Shown one piece after another: positions 44,779 through 55,300 of a DNA stretch of 64,000 nt. The DNA is from Clostridiales bacterium (lineage in GTDB: Bacteria; Bacillota; Clostridia; Monoglobales; Monoglobaceae). The stretch spans positions 62,001 through 126,000 of the forward strand of contig JAHZIG010000001.1 in NCBI GenBank assembly GCA_019419865.1. The letters are read 5' to 3'. The notes beneath the pieces are model-generated. The model did no database searches. It saw only the letters and a list, made by a program, of their open reading frames with translations, and had not been told where the DNA came from. The position numbers and the translations under genes were made by a program. Within the stretch, counting starts at the first letter, position 1. Each line of letters starts with the position of its first letter.

Positions 44779-44830
44779 GAGGCGTAGACGTTTAATATAT
44801 TACAGCGTCTATCGAAAGTATTATCATACG

Positions 44831-44866
44831 GCGGAGCGTTTAACTCGCTCCGCTATTTTTTATTTT
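44831..44866 (+). terminator. Terminator after the RCC1-like gene and its repeats
   Basis: Perfect 8-base arms GCGGAGCG and CGCTCCGC (44831-44853), 7-base loop, then TATTTTTTATTTT. Confidence 0.9.
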
Positions 44867-44898
44867 CTTTTGACCGCAATACGCGTCAAGACAACAAA

Positions 44899-44926
44899 CA
44901 ACCGGCAGTATCAGGTCTGCCGGTTG
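44899..44926. terminator. Hairpin downstream of the giant dockerin gene
   Basis: Perfect 10-base arms CAACCGGCAG and CTGCCGGTTG with an 8-base loop. On the minus strand TTTGTTGTCTT follows, a moderate terminator for the gene ending at 45001. Confidence 0.65.
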
Positions 44927-45000
44927 AATATATTTTTAGTTTACAGGGTCTTTATCTACCCTTTTAAGACGATAGCTTAGTCTGTCAGGAATCATCGGGA

Positions 45001-48000
45001 TCATTCGTCCCAGGATACCAATACCATCGCTACGTCCTTGGAATCTATCTTTCCGTCGCGGTTTAGATCGTACTTAGCGTATTCAAAGTTGTCGGTCTTT
45101 ATCAGATCGAGCTCGCCGAAGTAAGAGACTACAGCGGACAGGTCGTAGATATCGATCTTGTTATTCATTACGATATCGCCCGCGAGGAAGTTCTTGACGA
45201 CCGGATCGCCGACGCCTACGCGTTCATCCACCAAATACTCCTCATAAGCGGCGTTATCCTCGTCCATAACGTTGTTCCAGAAACGCAACAACTTATTGTC
45301 GTTTAGGGTCACGGTGTGTCTCGCCGTTCTGTAACCCTTGCCGGAGATCTCTACGGTATACGTCGTATTGGCAAGCAGATCTACGCTGAAAGTATATACG
45401 TTTCCGTCTTCAAGCGCTATACAATCATCGTCCAAGCCGTCGCCGAAGTTATATACCAAAGGTTCGGAGAGGTTTCCTCCCGAGATCTTGGCCTGCATCT
45501 GCTGATAAACGTGATCGTTCTCCGAGATAGCGTTGTTAAACTCCACCATAACCTGAAGATTATACGTCGGTTCTTCAAGCGTTGTATCTATACGATTGTC
45601 TATATTGAGGTCGCCCTTGGTCGGATCGCCGCTCGCCGAGCCGCCTACGATAAAGTCGGCGACTATGTTGTCTATAGGCGTGGCCGCGTGGACTACGTTT
45701 GTATTTACAGCGCCCGATACGCCGAAGTCGATAGCGCCGTAGCCGTAGAACTGTATCTGACCGATAGTGATCTCCATTCCGCTCTCGTCCTTCTGATCCT
45801 CGCCGTTGAAGTTAAAGAGATAACGGTTTGGATACGCCGGGTCGGTAGAGATATTTACGTTTCCGTAAGGCAGTACTTGGTACGCAACGTTCAGGTTGTT
45901 AAGCTCAAACGTCAGGTCTGCGGACGACAGTCTGTTTATCGCGTTAACGTCGGTAGTAGCTATGACTATATTGTACAGCGTGTTATCGTCCGGGTTCGCC
46001 TGCTCAAACCTGACTTCCGCAGACTTAGACTGTTCCGTCTCCTGTCCCGACGAAAGCATAGCGAATCCGTAGAAGTTCGGGAGGTAATAACCGCTTCCCG
46101 GGTTGTCGAAGGTGAACGTCGCATCCTCGAGCGGTTCGGTGAGCGTCAGCTGAGTCTGGTATACCTGCTGCTGATCGCCTAATCCGTTTTGAGCTATAGG
46201 CGTTCCACCTGCGGGGAACTGAGCCGCGGGTTCCGTATCATTGTCTATGTAGAGCGATACTATAGGTTCCGCGCCGTCGTTTGCCAACGCTACGGGTTCA
46301 TCGTCGTCGCTCAGGTAGTAAAGCGTATAAGTTCCAGCGTCGAGGTCAACGCCGCTTATAGCGATCGGATCAACGTCCCTATTATCGCTCGGCTCAACCC
46401 CGGTCAATATCCTCATATAACTGCTCGCTAACATATTGGGACGATAGGGATCTGCAAATATAGTCTGGATCTCCTGTACGTCCTCGTCAACGTCTTCTAA
46501 CATATAGAACATTGGTCCCGGAGTTACTACGCTTCCCGATTCATGTTCAACGCCGCCGCTTCCTATAGCTATCGTCGGACCCTGGGTGGGTTCTGTCGTA
46601 GGAACTGTGGGTTCTGCAGTAGGCTCCGTCGTGGGTTCTGCGGTCGGTTCCGCTGTAGGCTCTGCCGTGGGCTCTGCTGTGGGTTCGGCCGTAGGAGCTA
46701 ACGTAGGCGCAAGCGTCGGAGCCGCCGTAGGAGCCAACGTAGGCGCAAGCGTCGGAGCAGCCGTCGGAGCTAATGTGGGCGCAAGCGTCGGAGCCGCCGT
46801 CGGAGCTAATGTGGGCGCAAGCGTCGGAGCCGCCGTCGGAGCTAACGTAGGCGCAAGCGTCGGGGCCGCCGTCGGAGCTAACGTAGGCGCAAGCGTTGGA
46901 GCCGCCGTCGGAGCTAATGTAGGCGCAAGCGTCGGAGCAGCCGTTGGAGCCAATGTCGGCGCAAGCGTTGGAGCCGCCGTTGGAGCCAATGTAGGCGCAA
47001 GCGTCGGAGCCGCCGTTGGCGCTAACGTAGGCGCAAGCGTTGGAGCCGCCGTTGGAGCCGGCGGTATAGGCGGCGCAAGCGTCGGAGCCAATGTCGGAGC
47101 TAACGTAGGCGCGAGCGTCGGAACCAATGTCGGAGCCGCCGTTGGAGCCGGTGTCGGCGCAAGCGTCGGAGCCGCCGTCGGCGCTAATGTAGGAGCCGCC
47201 GTGGGAGCCAGCGTCGGCGCAAGCGTCGGGGCTGCTGTTGGCGCTAATGTAGGAGCCGCCGTCGGAGCTAACGTAGGCGCAAGCGTCGGAGCAGCCGTTG
47301 GAGCCAATGTCGGCGCAAGCGTTGGAGCCGCCGTTGGCGCTAATGTAGGCGCAAGCGTTGGAGCCGGCGTCGCCAGATCTTCTACAAACTCTTCATACGC
47401 CGCCGCTATGTTCTTAATATAGATCGAAGCGGGGTTGTTAGTATGACTATCGCTATCGGTCGGTTTAACGTTTAAATACAGATCGTCCGTCTTTGTCGTA
47501 GCCGTTCCGTTAACAGTTTGCGTGGTATCCCCGTAAGTTACTGTAAATGTCGATGCGCTTAAGTCGATTACTACGGTAACGCTTACCCAAGCGTCTTTCT
47601 GCCTATCGCCGCTATATACCGTCCCGTCAGTTGCGTTTGTAGCCGACTGTCCGCCGACAAAGTTTAAATTATTCCAGTCGCCGCGGCCGGTTATTCTTCC
47701 GTACGTCGACGTATTACCGCCGCCCCAAGGTCTTATCGTTGTGTTTCCGCTAAAGTCGATAAAGAAGTTATCTCCCGATCCCTGCTCGGTCGAAGGGAAG
47801 TATATATCGAAAGTCGCTTCTATCGTTCCGTCGGCCGTCGAGATGCTCTCGGGGGCGTTGGTCATGATCTCGCCGAGATCGTAGCTGAAACCGTCGCCGG
47901 TCGTGGCCGCGGCGTAAGACAGCTTATAATACTCGCCGTAATCGTCGTTCTCTATCGTAACGGCGCCCGCCGTTTCTCCGGAATTATTTGTCCAGTCGTC

Positions 48001-51000
48001 GGCCGATATCGAGCCTGTCGAAGGAGGCGTTGAGGGCTCGGCCGTGGGTTCGGCCGTCGGTTCAGGCGGTATCTCGGAATGTTCTTCGTATGTAGCCGAT
48101 ATATTTCTTATTCTCATAGTTACCGCATTGCTTGCAGACGCGCCTACCGCCGGCTGCACGTTTAAATATAACGCGTTTGTTATATCTGTCGCAAAACCTG
48201 TAACTGTTTGCGTCTCGTCTCCGTAACTTGCGGTAAAGTCAGTTTTTTCGCCTAAATCAATTGTATATGTAACTGTTACCCATGTATCAGTCTGTCTAAT
48301 ATTTCCTGTCCAAATATTCGGCGCTTGGCCATTCGTCGCAGTCTGTCCGCCAACAAACTTTATATCTTGATAAGGACCATAACCGGAAAGTCTTCCATAC
48401 GTATTAGCGTTTCCTCCGGTCCAGCCCGCAATCTGAGTAGCGCCGCTTAAGTCTATAAAGAAGTCGCTCGGAGCCGCTGCATCCGACGGCATATACAAAT
48501 CATACGATACGGTTACCGTACCGTCGGCGGTAGTTAGATCTGCCGGTTTGTTTTCCATAATTTCAGCAAGATCGTAACTGAATCCGTCGCCCGTTGTATT
48601 CATAGCATAACTTAATACATAGGCGCCGTCTTCTACCGTAACGGTCTTACCCGTAGTATCCGCAGAATTGTTCGTCCAGTCGGTCGCCTCGATCGGTTCT
48701 GCCGTAGGCTCAGCGCTGGGCTTGGCCGTAGGCTCCGCAGTCGGCTCTGCGGTCGGTTCCGCTGTAGGTTCTGCCGTAGGCTCAGCCGTGGGTTCTGCGG
48801 TAGCCGTGGGCGCAGGAGTCGCCGTCGGCTCTATGGTAGCCGTGGGCTCGGGATTGACGTTTCTAAAGTCAAACTGACCATATTTTGCATTAGTTCCGGA
48901 TACTGTGTTTGTCAGTTTAAGTTCCAAAGCAGTTATTGCGCTATCTAATTGATATATCCGGCTTGATTCTGAACCTTTATCCACAAGTTTAGTCCAATTG
49001 GCGTTCGCACTTTCACGATATTCTATTGTAAACCTTACATTTGCCAAACCAGTTCCAAGTTCATATGTGAAATAATTGAACGTAAACGGCTCGGTAAACG
49101 TGATATAAAACTCTGAAATACCGGCGGCCATCGCCGATCTTATATTATTCCTTTCGGTATTGTTGATATCGCCGCTGCCGTCCGCGTTTCTTATGATCTG
49201 CGGTCCGTACTCGTTAGCGTCTACCAACTCCCCGTTCAGCGAGTACTGCACGTTGTAGTCGACTCCCGCCTCAAGACCGTCCGAATACGGCTCTAACTCC
49301 GTACCGTCAGGCAGCCATGTTCCGCTCGGCGCAGCCGGCGCGGTCGTCGCTGTAGGTTCCGCTGTCGGCTCAACCGTAGGTTCGGCCGTGGGCTCTGCAG
49401 TAGGCTCCACAGTAGGTTCGGGCGTCGCAGTAGGCGCCGCTGGTTCTTCCGCTTCGCCAACGCTTGTTATTCTCAAGTTTCTGATCTGTACCTCGCCCAA
49501 GCTCGCCCTTAATATAAAGGTGATTTTACCGGCGTATGTGTCCATATCGTCTTTCAATCCCTCTCCGGACGTCCAAGTAAAGGATTTGGTATGCCAATCT
49601 GAATCGGTTGTCACAGCATTGTGTAATGTGCCGATCGTTCTATTATTTCTGTTAGTTGCAACGTCTATATTTGGATCGCTCGGGATAGTCGTGTCGGACT
49701 TCATTATAAGCGTATCCCAGTTAAAATAAAAGCCGTTGTTTCTATAGTCGGTTATCGTCGACTTTTCGTCAAAAGTTATCGTATATTCCGTATTCGGCTT
49801 TATATTCTTTATCACCGCCGACACGCCGTAACATACGACGTTGCTCGGATTTGAATCTGAATCTAAATCCAAACCTTCGTTACTCCTTATCGTCAATACG
49901 CCGTCGTTATAGTCGTAAGATCCGCCTGCGCTGTCGCCGCTGTACTTATACCATACTATATTATAGTCGGGTAAAGTTCCGGTGAACTGATCGGCTACGG
50001 CGTCCCAGCTCTCGCCCTTTGTCAGCTCGAGATATGGGAGTTGGTCTACGTTTTTTGGAAGTTGATTTGCAGACTCTGTACCTCCGCTATTCGCGCCGAC
50101 AACATAATAATCGTTACCCGACGCCGATGATGAAACAGAAGCGTCGTATGCCATAAGTATCTTATATTCTCCAGAGTCCGGAATCTCACTAAGCGCAAGC
50201 TCCGTTTGACTGTTTCCGTTATACTGAGCGATATAACCTTCTCCGTTTACATAACTAAAGCCGTTTTCGCTCTGATCATATACGTTTGTAGTCTGACCTG
50301 GCGCCGTGTTCTGCCTTATGAAATGCAATTTTGCTCCGATATACTTACCTTCAGGTATATTAAACGTCATACCGAGCGCGCGGTCTGTTCCGATAAAATA
50401 GTTTCTGTTATCTGTTTGCTCTCCTCCATTTACGCGCTCTATCGATTCCGGCACGACATACTCCACCTCGTTGGTATTGACCAATCCGGCGACGTTTACC
50501 GAGCTCGCAGGCATCGTAAACGAAGCCGTTCCGTCCTCGTTATATGTGACATTTGCGTTAACGCCGCTTTGATCGGTAACAAAGATCGAATTCTTGGCGA
50601 AGTCGCCGCTGAGCGTTACCGTCTCTCCCTCGTTCGCCGAACTTACGGACGCGGTAATGCCTTCCTGAGTCGTTATGGTCGGAGTCTCGGGTTCGGTCGC
50701 CACATTTTCAGCTATGCCTATCCACGAAAGCACAGGGTCTTGATCGCTCTCCGCCTTGCCTATGGTAACGGTTATCAGCTGTTCTTCCGTGAGTTCAAAG
50801 TCCACGCTCGTCTTAACTTGCGATACTTCCAATTCTGCAGTAGCGGATGTATCAAGATAGGCAGTAGCAGTTTCGCCAAGAGGCACATCTTCCGCGTCAG
50901 TTACCGTCACACTCATGTACCTCGGTCTGTTTCCATTCCAGAATTCATAAAAGCCTGCCGTCAAACTGTAACTGCCTGCCGGAAGAGTAAACTGATATTC

Positions 51001-51516
51001 AATAGAATTTCCAGCAGTAGCATACCAACCGGTTTTGTACTTGTCTCCGACCGTTATTGTATTATCACCAGGCTTGCCGTAAGCCGCGCTTTCGCTCGCA
51101 AGCCCCCAGCCGTCTGTCACGGTCGTCTGGTCGCCGACAGCGTTTATAAGCCCGGACGATACGCTCTTAACTCCTTCGAACACAGAAGCATCCGAATCAT
51201 TACAGTCCACAAAATAGCGCATATTGTCCGGATACACGCTCACCGCCGCCGTAACGGTGTCTGCGCCGTTATTGATCGTACCGGTAACCGTCGCATCCTC
51301 ATATACCTCGTACTCGTCGATCGACAAGTTCCAATTTACCTCCGTAGCTGCTCCGTCGATCTCAACCGTCTCCGGCAAACCCAAGCTCGGAGTGGTATAT
51401 ATGGGTCCGACGTTATACTCCTCGGCATACGCCATCCCGCCCAATCCAAGCGGTAACGTTCCCAAGATCAGCGCTATCGCTAAGATCGCCGACAACAACT
51501 TCATCACTTTTTTCAT
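45001..51516 (-). CDS. Giant multimodular secreted protein with C-terminal dockerin
   Basis: A 2171-residue secreted protein. A signal peptide (cleavage near AYAEE, about residue 32) is followed by modules separated by Thr/Pro/Glu linkers: an Ig-like plus malectin-like region (to about 280); CBM-like modules (about 285-690); an F5/8C-like module (about 730-885); two homologous modules of about 205 residues beginning TDWTNNSADTTG and DDWTNNSGETAG; and a PTLAPTLAPTAA-type spacer (about 1383-1645). A cohesin-like sandwich (about 1800-1980) and a CnaB-like domain come next. The end is a type I dockerin whose calcium loops are NNKIDIYDLS and DLNRDGKIDSKD. No catalytic domain is evident. It is probably a surface or complex-bound adhesin or scaffold for glycans. 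AGAGGAAG precedes the ATG. Confidence 0.88.
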   Translation of the reverse strand: MKKVMKLLSAILAIALILGTLPLGLGGMAYAEEYNVGPIYTTPSLGLPETVEIDGAATEVNWNLSIDEYEVYEDATVTGTINNGADTVTAAVSVYPDNMRYFVDCNDSDASVFEGVKSVSSGLINAVGDQTTVTDGWGLASESAAYGKPGDNTITVGDKYKTGWYATAGNSIEYQFTLPAGSYSLTAGFYEFWNGNRPRYMSVTVTDAEDVPLGETATAYLDTSATAELEVSQVKTSVDFELTEEQLITVTIGKAESDQDPVLSWIGIAENVATEPETPTITTQEGITASVSSANEGETVTLSGDFAKNSIFVTDQSGVNANVTYNEDGTASFTMPASSVNVAGLVNTNEVEYVVPESIERVNGGEQTDNRNYFIGTDRALGMTFNIPEGKYIGAKLHFIRQNTAPGQTTNVYDQSENGFSYVNGEGYIAQYNGNSQTELALSEIPDSGEYKILMAYDASVSSSASGNDYYVVGANSGGTESANQLPKNVDQLPYLELTKGESWDAVADQFTGTLPDYNIVWYKYSGDSAGGSYDYNDGVLTIRSNEGLDLDSDSNPSNVVCYGVSAVIKNIKPNTEYTITFDEKSTITDYRNNGFYFNWDTLIMKSDTTIPSDPNIDVATNRNNRTIGTLHNAVTTDSDWHTKSFTWTSGEGLKDDMDTYAGKITFILRASLGEVQIRNLRITSVGEAEEPAAPTATPEPTVEPTAEPTAEPTVEPTAEPTATTAPAAPSGTWLPDGTELEPYSDGLEAGVDYNVQYSLNGELVDANEYGPQIIRNADGSGDINNTERNNIRSAMAAGISEFYITFTEPFTFNYFTYELGTGLANVRFTIEYRESANANWTKLVDKGSESSRIYQLDSAITALELKLTNTVSGTNAKYGQFDFRNVNPEPTATIEPTATPAPTATAEPTAEPTAEPTAEPTAEPTAEPTAKPSAEPTAEPIEATDWTNNSADTTGKTVTVEDGAYVLSYAMNTTGDGFSYDLAEIMENKPADLTTADGTVTVSYDLYMPSDAAAPSDFFIDLSGATQIAGWTGGNANTYGRLSGYGPYQDIKFVGGQTATNGQAPNIWTGNIRQTDTWVTVTYTIDLGEKTDFTASYGDETQTVTGFATDITNALYLNVQPAVGASASNAVTMRIRNISATYEEHSEIPPEPTAEPTAEPSTPPSTGSISADDWTNNSGETAGAVTIENDDYGEYYKLSYAAATTGDGFSYDLGEIMTNAPESISTADGTIEATFDIYFPSTEQGSGDNFFIDFSGNTTIRPWGGGNTSTYGRITGRGDWNNLNFVGGQSATNATDGTVYSGDRQKDAWVSVTVVIDLSASTFTVTYGDTTQTVNGTATTKTDDLYLNVKPTDSDSHTNNPASIYIKNIAAAYEEFVEDLATPAPTLAPTLAPTAAPTLAPTLAPTAAPTLAPTLAPTAAPTLAPTAAPTLAPTLAPTAAPTLAPTAAPTLAPTPAPTAAPTLVPTLAPTLAPTLAPTLAPPIPPAPTAAPTLAPTLAPTAAPTLAPTLAPTAAPTLAPTLAPTAAPTLAPTLAPTAAPTLAPTLAPTAAPTLAPTLAPTAAPTLAPTLAPTAAPTLAPTLAPTAAPTLAPTLAPTAAPTLAPTLAPTAEPTAEPTAEPTAEPTAEPTTEPTAEPTVPTTEPTQGPTIAIGSGGVEHESGSVVTPGPMFYMLEDVDEDVQEIQTIFADPYRPNMLASSYMRILTGVEPSDNRDVDPIAISGVDLDAGTYTLYYLSDDDEPVALANDGAEPIVSLYIDNDTEPAAQFPAGGTPIAQNGLGDQQQVYQTQLTLTEPLEDATFTFDNPGSGYYLPNFYGFAMLSSGQETEQSKSAEVRFEQANPDDNTLYNIVIATTDVNAINRLSSADLTFELNNLNVAYQVLPYGNVNISTDPAYPNRYLFNFNGEDQKDESGMEITIGQIQFYGYGAIDFGVSGAVNTNVVHAATPIDNIVADFIVGGSASGDPTKGDLNIDNRIDTTLEEPTYNLQVMVEFNNAISENDHVYQQMQAKISGGNLSEPLVYNFGDGLDDDCIALEDGNVYTFSVDLLANTTYTVEISGKGYRTARHTVTLNDNKLLRFWNNVMDEDNAAYEEYLVDERVGVGDPVVKNFLAGDIVMNNKIDIYDLSAVVSYFGELDLIKTDNFEYAKYDLNRDGKIDSKDVAMVLVSWDE
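46580..47370 (-). repeat. Minisatellite encoding the Pro-Thr spacer (36-base unit)
   Basis: About twenty units of 36 bases (PTLAPTLAPTAA), with some 24-base variants and one interruption near 47055 (PPIPPAP). Neighbouring units differ at synonymous third bases, so the array is not a very recent expansion. A flanking PTAEPTAE stretch continues to 46580. The array forces a long antisense open frame (46586-47422, +) of Val-Gly-Ala repeats, which is almost certainly not a gene. Confidence 0.9.
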
Positions 51517-52324
51517 TTCAGCTTCCTCTCTTTCCTCTAAGTTTTACTTTTCCAATATTAAATTTATATGTTAAAATTTTTAATTATTTACTTGGACAAA
51601 ATTTACCGAATCTATACGTCGGCGCATGGTATTTATTTGGAATTAAGCTACTTAAGAATCTTCCGCGCGTTCGCGGTCTGTAAAAAATCGCGTCCCCAAG
51701 CTTTAGAATACGCCGCGGCGATCGGCTCGGGTATGCAGAAACCTATGATGTCAAATTCTAAGAATACGCCGATCCGGCAATGACGGGAGACGGTATCGTC
51801 TCCGCCGCTAAGAACTCCCTCGCGCTTAAATAAATATTCCACTTATTCTATATTAACATAGCTTATTTTTGATTTCAAGTATCATATTTATTTTTAGCAA
51901 AAATTTGGTAACTCATTGTTATCAAACCTACATATCCGCCCACTTTAGCAAAAATTTATTTTATCAATATGCCGATTCCCGAAAACAGTTTGAATGTTCA
52001 TTCTATTTTACGTTTCTCGTCTGCTTATAATTCCTTTTTACGCGCAGACCGGTCTCGCAATGCTGTTTCAAGACTTTTGCGCGAGCCTCGGTCGTCGGCT
52101 CGATTATCAAAACTCACTCGATCTTTATACCAATATAACTCGTAAAAATACAAAACCGTTCTCCGACCCGTTCCAAAGCGAGGAAACGCGGACGAGCCGC
52201 GGCCTAATCCAGCGAGATCGCTATAATGCGCGGCTCCGCTCTTATTTTCAGCAAACGTTAAATCGACCCGGTCCGCGATAATGCGAACCGGGCTTTGATT
52301 ATTAACTTATTAAGTCTGACTCGA
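51517..52324. other. Gene-poor 808-base gap with a 14-base direct repeat
   Basis: No convincing gene. The left part is the upstream region of the giant dockerin gene. TTTAGCAAAAATTT occurs at 51893-51906 and again at 51944-51957, 51 bases apart, and could be a regulator site. The right part (52160-52260) is GC-richer without recognisable features, then the GH2 terminator candidate. Short open frames here lack ribosome sites and homology. Confidence 0.5.
52267..52292 (-). terminator. Terminator candidate of the GH2 gene
   Basis: CCCGGT (52267-52272) pairs with ACCGGG (52287-52292), extended internally by CGCG pairing; only a weak T-rich tail follows on the minus strand. Confidence 0.45.
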
Positions 52325-55300
52325 TCATTCATAGATGGAGAACTCGTAGATAGAATATCCCCAACCAGTGCCTCTTTCGGTCATGTTTATCTTGATATAT
52401 CTCGCAGTCGTCGGTTCGATGTTGTACACGTCCGTACCTCCCGTTCCGTTTTCCTGCGTCACTACCGGCGTATAGCTTTCGCCGTCGTCAGAGACCTCTA
52501 TGGTATACTTTCTTCCGAACGCCGCTTCCCAGATAAGATATATCGACGAGAAGGTCTTAGGCTCCTTAAGATCGATTATTATATGCTGATCGTCCTCCGC
52601 TTCCATAGTCGCCCATCTTGTCGAGGCGTCGCCGTCCACTATCTTCTCGGGCGTATAAAGTTCGGCGGCTCTGTCGTACGCTGTCGCGTATACCGACGCG
52701 CCAAGCGCGAGGCTCGGCTCGGACGCTGAGTTTACGCTTATGTCGTATATAGAATATCCCCAGCCGGTTCCTCTTTCGGTCATGATTATCCTCACGTATC
52801 TCACGTTTACGGGATCGAACGTAAATTCCACGTTTCCGCCCGAGCCGTCGGTTATATTCTCGATCTGGGTATATTCCTCGCCGTCCGCCGAAACTTCTAC
52901 CGTATAAGACTTGGCGTACGCCGACTCCCAGCTGACGCCTATCGAAGAGACGCTGTATACGTCTTTAAGGTCTATCTCTATATAATTGTTGTCGACGTAT
53001 CCCGCGGACGCCCATCTTGTAGAGGAGTTTCCGTCTACCAAATATTCAGGGATCTTATCGGGCTCCGAATCCTGAGCCGTAACGTCGGCGCCCAGAGCGA
53101 TATTCTTCGGCAGATATACCGCCGGACTTATCTCTCTGTGTCTGAGCTCGGTAACTTCCTTGATCGGGTTCATCTCGTCCATACCGTTCCAAACGAAGGT
53201 TTTCAGCGTATATTGCTCAATATCAGCGTCCTCGGGAACGGTCACGCCGCCCGCGCTGACGGTTATCGTCTCTCCCGCCCGCGCCGCTTGGTCTACTTCG
53301 GTAACCGCGCTGTCGATCAGGACTTCCTCTCCGTTATCGTTTAAGTAGAGCGCTTCGGTCAGCGCTAATTTTATCTCCGTATCCTCTCCCGCGTATATAT
53401 CCACGCTCGCCGTATATTCGCCCAGCTCGAGGGAGCCCGAAGCCTCCGAGTTGTTCGCAAATTTAGGATCGGATATGTATAAACTTCCGTACGGCTCCTC
53501 GCCGATAACGGCCGGGTTTACATTAAAGCCTTCCAGCTCGAATCTCGGCTGCGAACCGTTTAACTTGCTCTCCTTAAAGCTTACGTCTACGACCTTCAGC
53601 TCTCCCGGCATCAGCGAGAAATAGTTATCCTCGTAGAACGTCGGCAGAACTCTCTCTCCGGTCGCGTCGTCAAGGACTTTAAGTCTGGTCAATAACGCCG
53701 GCGCCGAGCTTGTATTTTCAACATATACCGTATAATGTCTGTAGCCGTCCCGATCGGTATAGGCGTACTCGGTATTCGCGGTCAGATCTACGTTCTCGAG
53801 CTCGCCAAGAGCCGTATAATCCTCATAATTATAGATATTATGCCAGTAGAAGTTCTCGCCAAGCTTCTCTCCGTCCGCGCTTTCGACTCTGGTCTTGATA
53901 AACTGCAGCGAAGTTGTATCCGCCGGGAACTCCAATGTAAACGCGATCTTCTGGGAATCCGCCGGCATGTCTATCGTCTCGCTCTTTGCGTATACGAGAT
54001 CGCCGTTTAGGTCGTAGACCTCGGCTATCGCTTTCGCTCCGGCAAGCTCGTTTGGAGTCGCGTTATTCAAATGCATATTGTTATTTACCGGGTTCCAGAT
54101 CAGATTTATAGGCTGGCACGCCGTTTTTATGCCGTAGTAGCCGCCGTTCACGTCGTGGTAATAGTCGTAGGCCTGCCACATCAGCGACGTCCACGCCGGA
54201 TTGCTCATCCACATAAGCAGTCCGTTGGTATCCGAAGCGAAAGCTCCTTCGTACATGGCCTTATGCTTCTCGTAGGCCTGCATCTGCGCGTGGCTCACAA
54301 ACTCCTCGAAGCTGTTGTAGTCGCCGTAATTATACAGATCCTTCATATACTGTTCGCCGTTTGTGTTCCAAGCCTGAGCGAAGTCGTGGAGCGCCCACAT
54401 ATCGTTAAGCGGCCATAGATTCTCCTCGGGGAAGATCTCTCTCATCGTCTCGGCCACCGGTATATTAGGCATACCTCTCTCGCTTGTGAACTGGTTCGAC
54501 GCGGTGTTCGTGAAATAGAACTTAGTCTGTTTTGCCTGGTGGGGACCGTCCACAGCCGCAGGATAATCCCCCGAATTAGGTATGTAATGCCTCGTTCCGT
54601 CCAGGCACTTGATCCCGACGATCTGCTCTGAATCATCGTCCGCGCTATACTGCGCGTAGTCGGGGTGAGTCACTAATTGTTCCATGCCTCCGGTCAGCGC
54701 CCGCATAGCCACCTCAAGTTCCATGACCTCCGGGTAGCTCTCGTTCTCGCCGCAGTAGAGCGCGAGCGAAGCGTGATAGCGGTAATGCTTTATCTTGTCC
54801 GAGGCGTTGTCTATAAACATCTGATTATCCGCCGGATTATACAGCCAGCAGCCCGGCAGGAAGAAATCGTCCCATATGAGTATTCCGTATTTATCGCACG
54901 CCTTATACAATTCGGGATCGTTCGTCTGTCCGCCCCAAAGTCTTATCATGTTGAAGTTCAGATCCTTGTGCATACGGATCTTCTCATCGTACTTCTCGGC
55001 GTCGACGTTTAAGTCCTGATCCTCGAGGCCCCAGTTTCCGCCCTTGCAGATAATCTTGACTCCGTTACAGTAAAGCGCGAGGTTCTCTCCGTTATTAAAA
55101 CCGTTCCTGTCGGTTATATCGCTCTCGTCAAGATAGTAGTCAAACTCGCGCACGCCGAACTGGAATTCGCTCGTATCCGATACCGCGCCGCCGACCGACG
55201 CGCTAACGACCGCGGTGTACAGCGGCTGATCGCCGTAAGTATTAGGCCACCAAACCTCGGGGTTCTCAAACTCTACCTCGCCCAGATCGACCTCGACCGT

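Noticed and set aside
44573..44790. Separate small genes downstream of the RCC1-like gene
   Set aside because: They are identical tail duplications with a stop or frameshift before the conserved end and no start.
46586..47422. CRISPR-like array
   Set aside because: The repeats are contiguous coding 36-base units without unique spacers, and no cas genes are present. The repeats at 16725-17789 also lack regular spacers.
51648..52281. Short open frames in the gap beside the giant gene (51648-51842 minus, 51994-52281 plus)
   Set aside because: No ribosome sites, no domains, irregular composition; chance frames.
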